From a bacterium (GTDB taxonomy: Bacteria; Myxococcota_A; UBA9160; UBA4427): a stretch of 64,000 nucleotides of DNA. The stretch lies in the NCBI GenBank assembly GCA_024742285.1, contig JANSYR010000007.1:248001-312000 (forward strand), in the 5' to 3' direction. The translations under genes were made by a program, and so were the position numbers. The notes below the pieces were generated by a model. The model had not been told where the DNA came from. It saw nothing but the letters and a program-made list of their open reading frames with translations, and did no database searches. Below, piece by piece: positions 62,451 to 64,000 of this stretch; position 1 is the first letter of the stretch; every line of letters starts with the position of its first letter.

Positions 62451-62885
62451 ATGAGCGCTGCCATCGAAGAGACCGACGATCAGATGCGTGCCCTGCTCCA
62501 CGACGCGAAGACGATCGCCGTCGTCGGCGCGAAGGACGACGCGGCGGAGGACGCCTACCGCATCCCGCTCTACATGCAGCAGGCCGGCTACCGGATCGTG
62601 CCGGTGAATCCGAAGCTCGAATCGACGCTCGGTGAGGAATGTCATGCGGATCTCCGCACGGTCGACGCGGAGGTCGACATCGTGAACCTCTTCCGGGCGT
62701 CCGAGCACGTCCTCGGCCACGTGGACGAGATCCTGGCCCTCGAGCCGCGGCCGCGGGCGGTCTGGATGCAGCTCGGGATCCACAACGGCGAAGCGGCCCA
62801 GCGCCTCCGCGAGGCGGGAATCGGCGTGATCCAGGACCGCTGCATCATGGTCGACCACCGCCGATTGCTCGGCGCGAGCAACTGA
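62451..62885 (+). CDS. CoA-binding domain protein (YccU family)
   Basis: 144 residues, Rossmann fold. TIAVVGAKDDAAEDAYRIPLYMQQAGYRIVPVNPK is the N-terminal part of the CoA-binding family (as in succinyl-CoA ligase alpha and YccU). Later AVWMQLGIHNGEAAQRLREAGIGVIQDRCIMVDH completes the fold. A stand-alone CoA-binding protein of unknown function. GAGGAA about 10 nt before the ATG. Divergent from the M16 genes; 11 bp before the SUI1 gene. Confidence 0.9.
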   Translation: MSAAIEETDDQMRALLHDAKTIAVVGAKDDAAEDAYRIPLYMQQAGYRIVPVNPKLESTLGEECHADLRTVDAEVDIVNLFRASEHVLGHVDEILALEPRPRAVWMQLGIHNGEAAQRLREAGIGVIQDRCIMVDHRRLLGASN

Positions 62886-62896
62886 GAGCGGCTGGG

Positions 62897-63292
62897 ATGG
62901 CGCGCGGCGACGGGGACCGGCTCGTCTACTCGAGCGAGCAGGGACGGATGTGCCCCGAATGCGGCCGGACCGAGGCCCGCTGCCGCTGTCGCGGCAAGGG
63001 CGCGCGTGCGCGGATCAAGGCCCGCGAGGAGGCGGCCGCTGCCGAGAAGAGCGACGGCATCGTTCGCGTCGGGCGCTCGACCAAGGGTCGCAAGGGCAAG
63101 ACCGTCTCGACCGTGACCGGCGTGCCGGTCGACGCCGACGCGCTTCGCAGCCTCGCCGGCGATCTGAAGCGCAAGTGTGGAACCGGCGGTGCCCTCAAGG
63201 ACGGCGTGATCGAGATCCAGGGCGACCACCGGGACACGCTGGTCGCGGAGCTCGAGGCGCGCGGCTTCCAGGTCAAGAAGGCCGGTGGGTAG
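62897..63292 (+). CDS. yciH: SUI1/eIF1-type translation factor (YciH-like)
   Basis: 131 residues. The N-terminus has a Cys cluster (MCPECGRTEARCRC) that could bind zinc, then a basic region, and the SUI1 domain (about 60-128: VRVGRSTKGRKGKTVSTVTGVP, KRKCGTGGALKDGVIEIQGDHRDTLVAELEARGFQVKKAGG). KxGxGGxxKDGxIEIQGDHR is the eIF1 signature. Bacterial YciH influences start-site fidelity. It follows the CoA-binding gene by 11 bp, likely in one operon. The ATG at 62897 keeps the Cys cluster. Confidence 0.9.
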   Translation: MARGDGDRLVYSSEQGRMCPECGRTEARCRCRGKGARARIKAREEAAAAEKSDGIVRVGRSTKGRKGKTVSTVTGVPVDADALRSLAGDLKRKCGTGGALKDGVIEIQGDHRDTLVAELEARGFQVKKAGG

Positions 63293-63310
63293 CCCGAACC
63301 GCCGAGCCGT

Positions 63311-64000
63311 CTACGCGTCGCTCACCGGACGCGTCGATTCCTTGACGTCGTAGCGATCGATCCGGCGCGACCACCAGAGCATGGCGAGGAGGTCGAGCCA
63401 GACCACCGCCAGCCGGGACCCGACCGAGTAGCTCGACGTGCCGTGTCGCCGCGGGCGATGCGCGACGGGCCGTTCGATGACCCTCGCGCCCTCCATCTTC
63501 AGCATGGAGGGCAGGAAGCGGTGCCCGCCGCGGAAGAGCTTGACCCTCGACAGGGGGCCGGCGCGCATCACGCGCAACGAACAGCCGATGTCGCTCAGCC
63601 CGTCCCCGAGCAGCCTCCCGCGAACGGCGTTCGCGATCCGGGACGCGATCCGCGTGCTCCACACGTCCTGCCGATCGACCCGGACACCACACACGCAGTC
63701 CGCACCCGGGAGCGCCGCGAGCAGGTCCGGAAGATCCGCCGGATCGTTCTGCCCGTCCGCGTCGAGGGTCGCCACGACCTCGCCGCGCGCTGCCCGGAAG
63801 CCGGCCTCGAGCGCCGCCGACTGCCCGGCGTGCGGGGTGACGCGCAGCAGGCGGATCCGCGGGTCGCGCGCCGCCAGCCCCTCGAGAATCGAGGGCCCGT
63901 CGTCCCGGCTCGCATCGTCCACGAAGATCCACTCGATCGGCCGATCGAACGGATCGAGCGCGTCGCAGAGCTCCTCGTAGACCCCGGTCAGGGAAGGCGC
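63311..64000 (-). CDS. Glycosyltransferase family 2, dolichyl-phosphate mannose synthase-like (5' end missing)
   Basis: At least 230 residues; the frame runs off the right edge of the window, so the true start is not here. WIFVDDASRDDG is the nucleotide-sugar binding strand, ATLDADGQNDPADLP the DxD metal motif, and SDIGCSLRVMRAGPL the later GT2 segment. It belongs to the DPM1-like or GtrB branch that moves a sugar from a nucleotide to a polyprenyl phosphate or similar lipid. The C-terminal part (SYSVGSRLAVVWLDLLAMLWW) is hydrophobic, one membrane segment. A GTG at 63922 is internal to the conserved DxD-type strand, so not the start. Confidence 0.85.
   Translation of the reverse strand, partial: APSLTGVYEELCDALDPFDRPIEWIFVDDASRDDGPSILEGLAARDPRIRLLRVTPHAGQSAALEAGFRAARGEVVATLDADGQNDPADLPDLLAALPGADCVCGVRVDRQDVWSTRIASRIANAVRGRLLGDGLSDIGCSLRVMRAGPLSRVKLFRGGHRFLPSMLKMEGARVIERPVAHRPRRHGTSSYSVGSRLAVVWLDLLAMLWWSRRIDRYDVKESTRPVSDA

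Overview
This is a GC-rich, densely packed bacterial chromosome segment. It is Gram-negative: it carries a two-partner secretion (TpsA/TpsB) locus, lipoprotein signals, a CcmH-type cytochrome c maturation protein, two PEP-CTERM proteins and a proteobacterial-type (class GN) sortase with its single VIT/vWA target. Together with a Chloroflexus-type malyl-CoA lyase and an ethylmalonyl-CoA-type mutase, this suggests an uncultured, probably marine, heterotroph of the former Deltaproteobacteria (Myxococcota-like) or a related proteobacterial group. That placement is inference; no rRNA or tRNA gene was recognised. The ends cut through an amidohydrolase (left) and a family 2 glycosyltransferase (right).

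0-10 kb: amidohydrolase end, NUDIX hydrolase, a CheY-like regulator translationally coupled to a MshEN/CheX-like protein, malyl-CoA lyase (mcl), then a tight four-gene minus-strand operon (cupredoxin-like protein, GGDEF-EAL enzyme, DUF3034 protein, lipoprotein truncated haemoglobin) and an MFS transporter. 10-18 kb: two PEP-CTERM proteins, haloalkane dehalogenase, nadA, a double-VOC protein, and a sulfatase-like lipoprotein coupled to a membrane-anchored HEGAH metalloprotease. 18-28 kb: srkA-like kinase, the ecm-meaB pair for adenosylcobalamin-dependent acyl-CoA mutation, a sensor kinase, a truncated amidohydrolase, the minus-strand operon cysE-ccmH-cobalamin adenosyltransferase, a RecB-type nuclease and gloB.

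28-48 kb: thioesterase, DUF1232 protein, phosphodiesterase-like lipoprotein, hydrolases, etfBA, a PilZ protein, the sortase pair, a thiolase-like protein, a MATE transporter, a dehydrogenase, efp, a patatin, a WYL regulator, a di-iron protein and a TetR regulator with a palindromic operator. 48-64 kb: tpsB and the 8.6-kb tpsA, an M16 peptidase pair (one catalytic, one lacking the zinc motif), a CoA-binding protein, a SUI1-type factor and the glycosyltransferase.

Metabolically, mcl, ecm, meaB, the cobalamin adenosyltransferase and etfBA fit acetyl-CoA assimilation through the ethylmalonyl-CoA pathway plus acyl-CoA oxidation; the other pathway enzymes (ccr, mch, msd, epi) are not in the window. 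Two non-coding themes stand out. One is a family of GC-rich intergenic hairpin repeats between 28.2 and 33.9 kb, with paired (compensatory) base changes between copies. The other is short tandem duplications that straddle stop codons at the ends of three genes.
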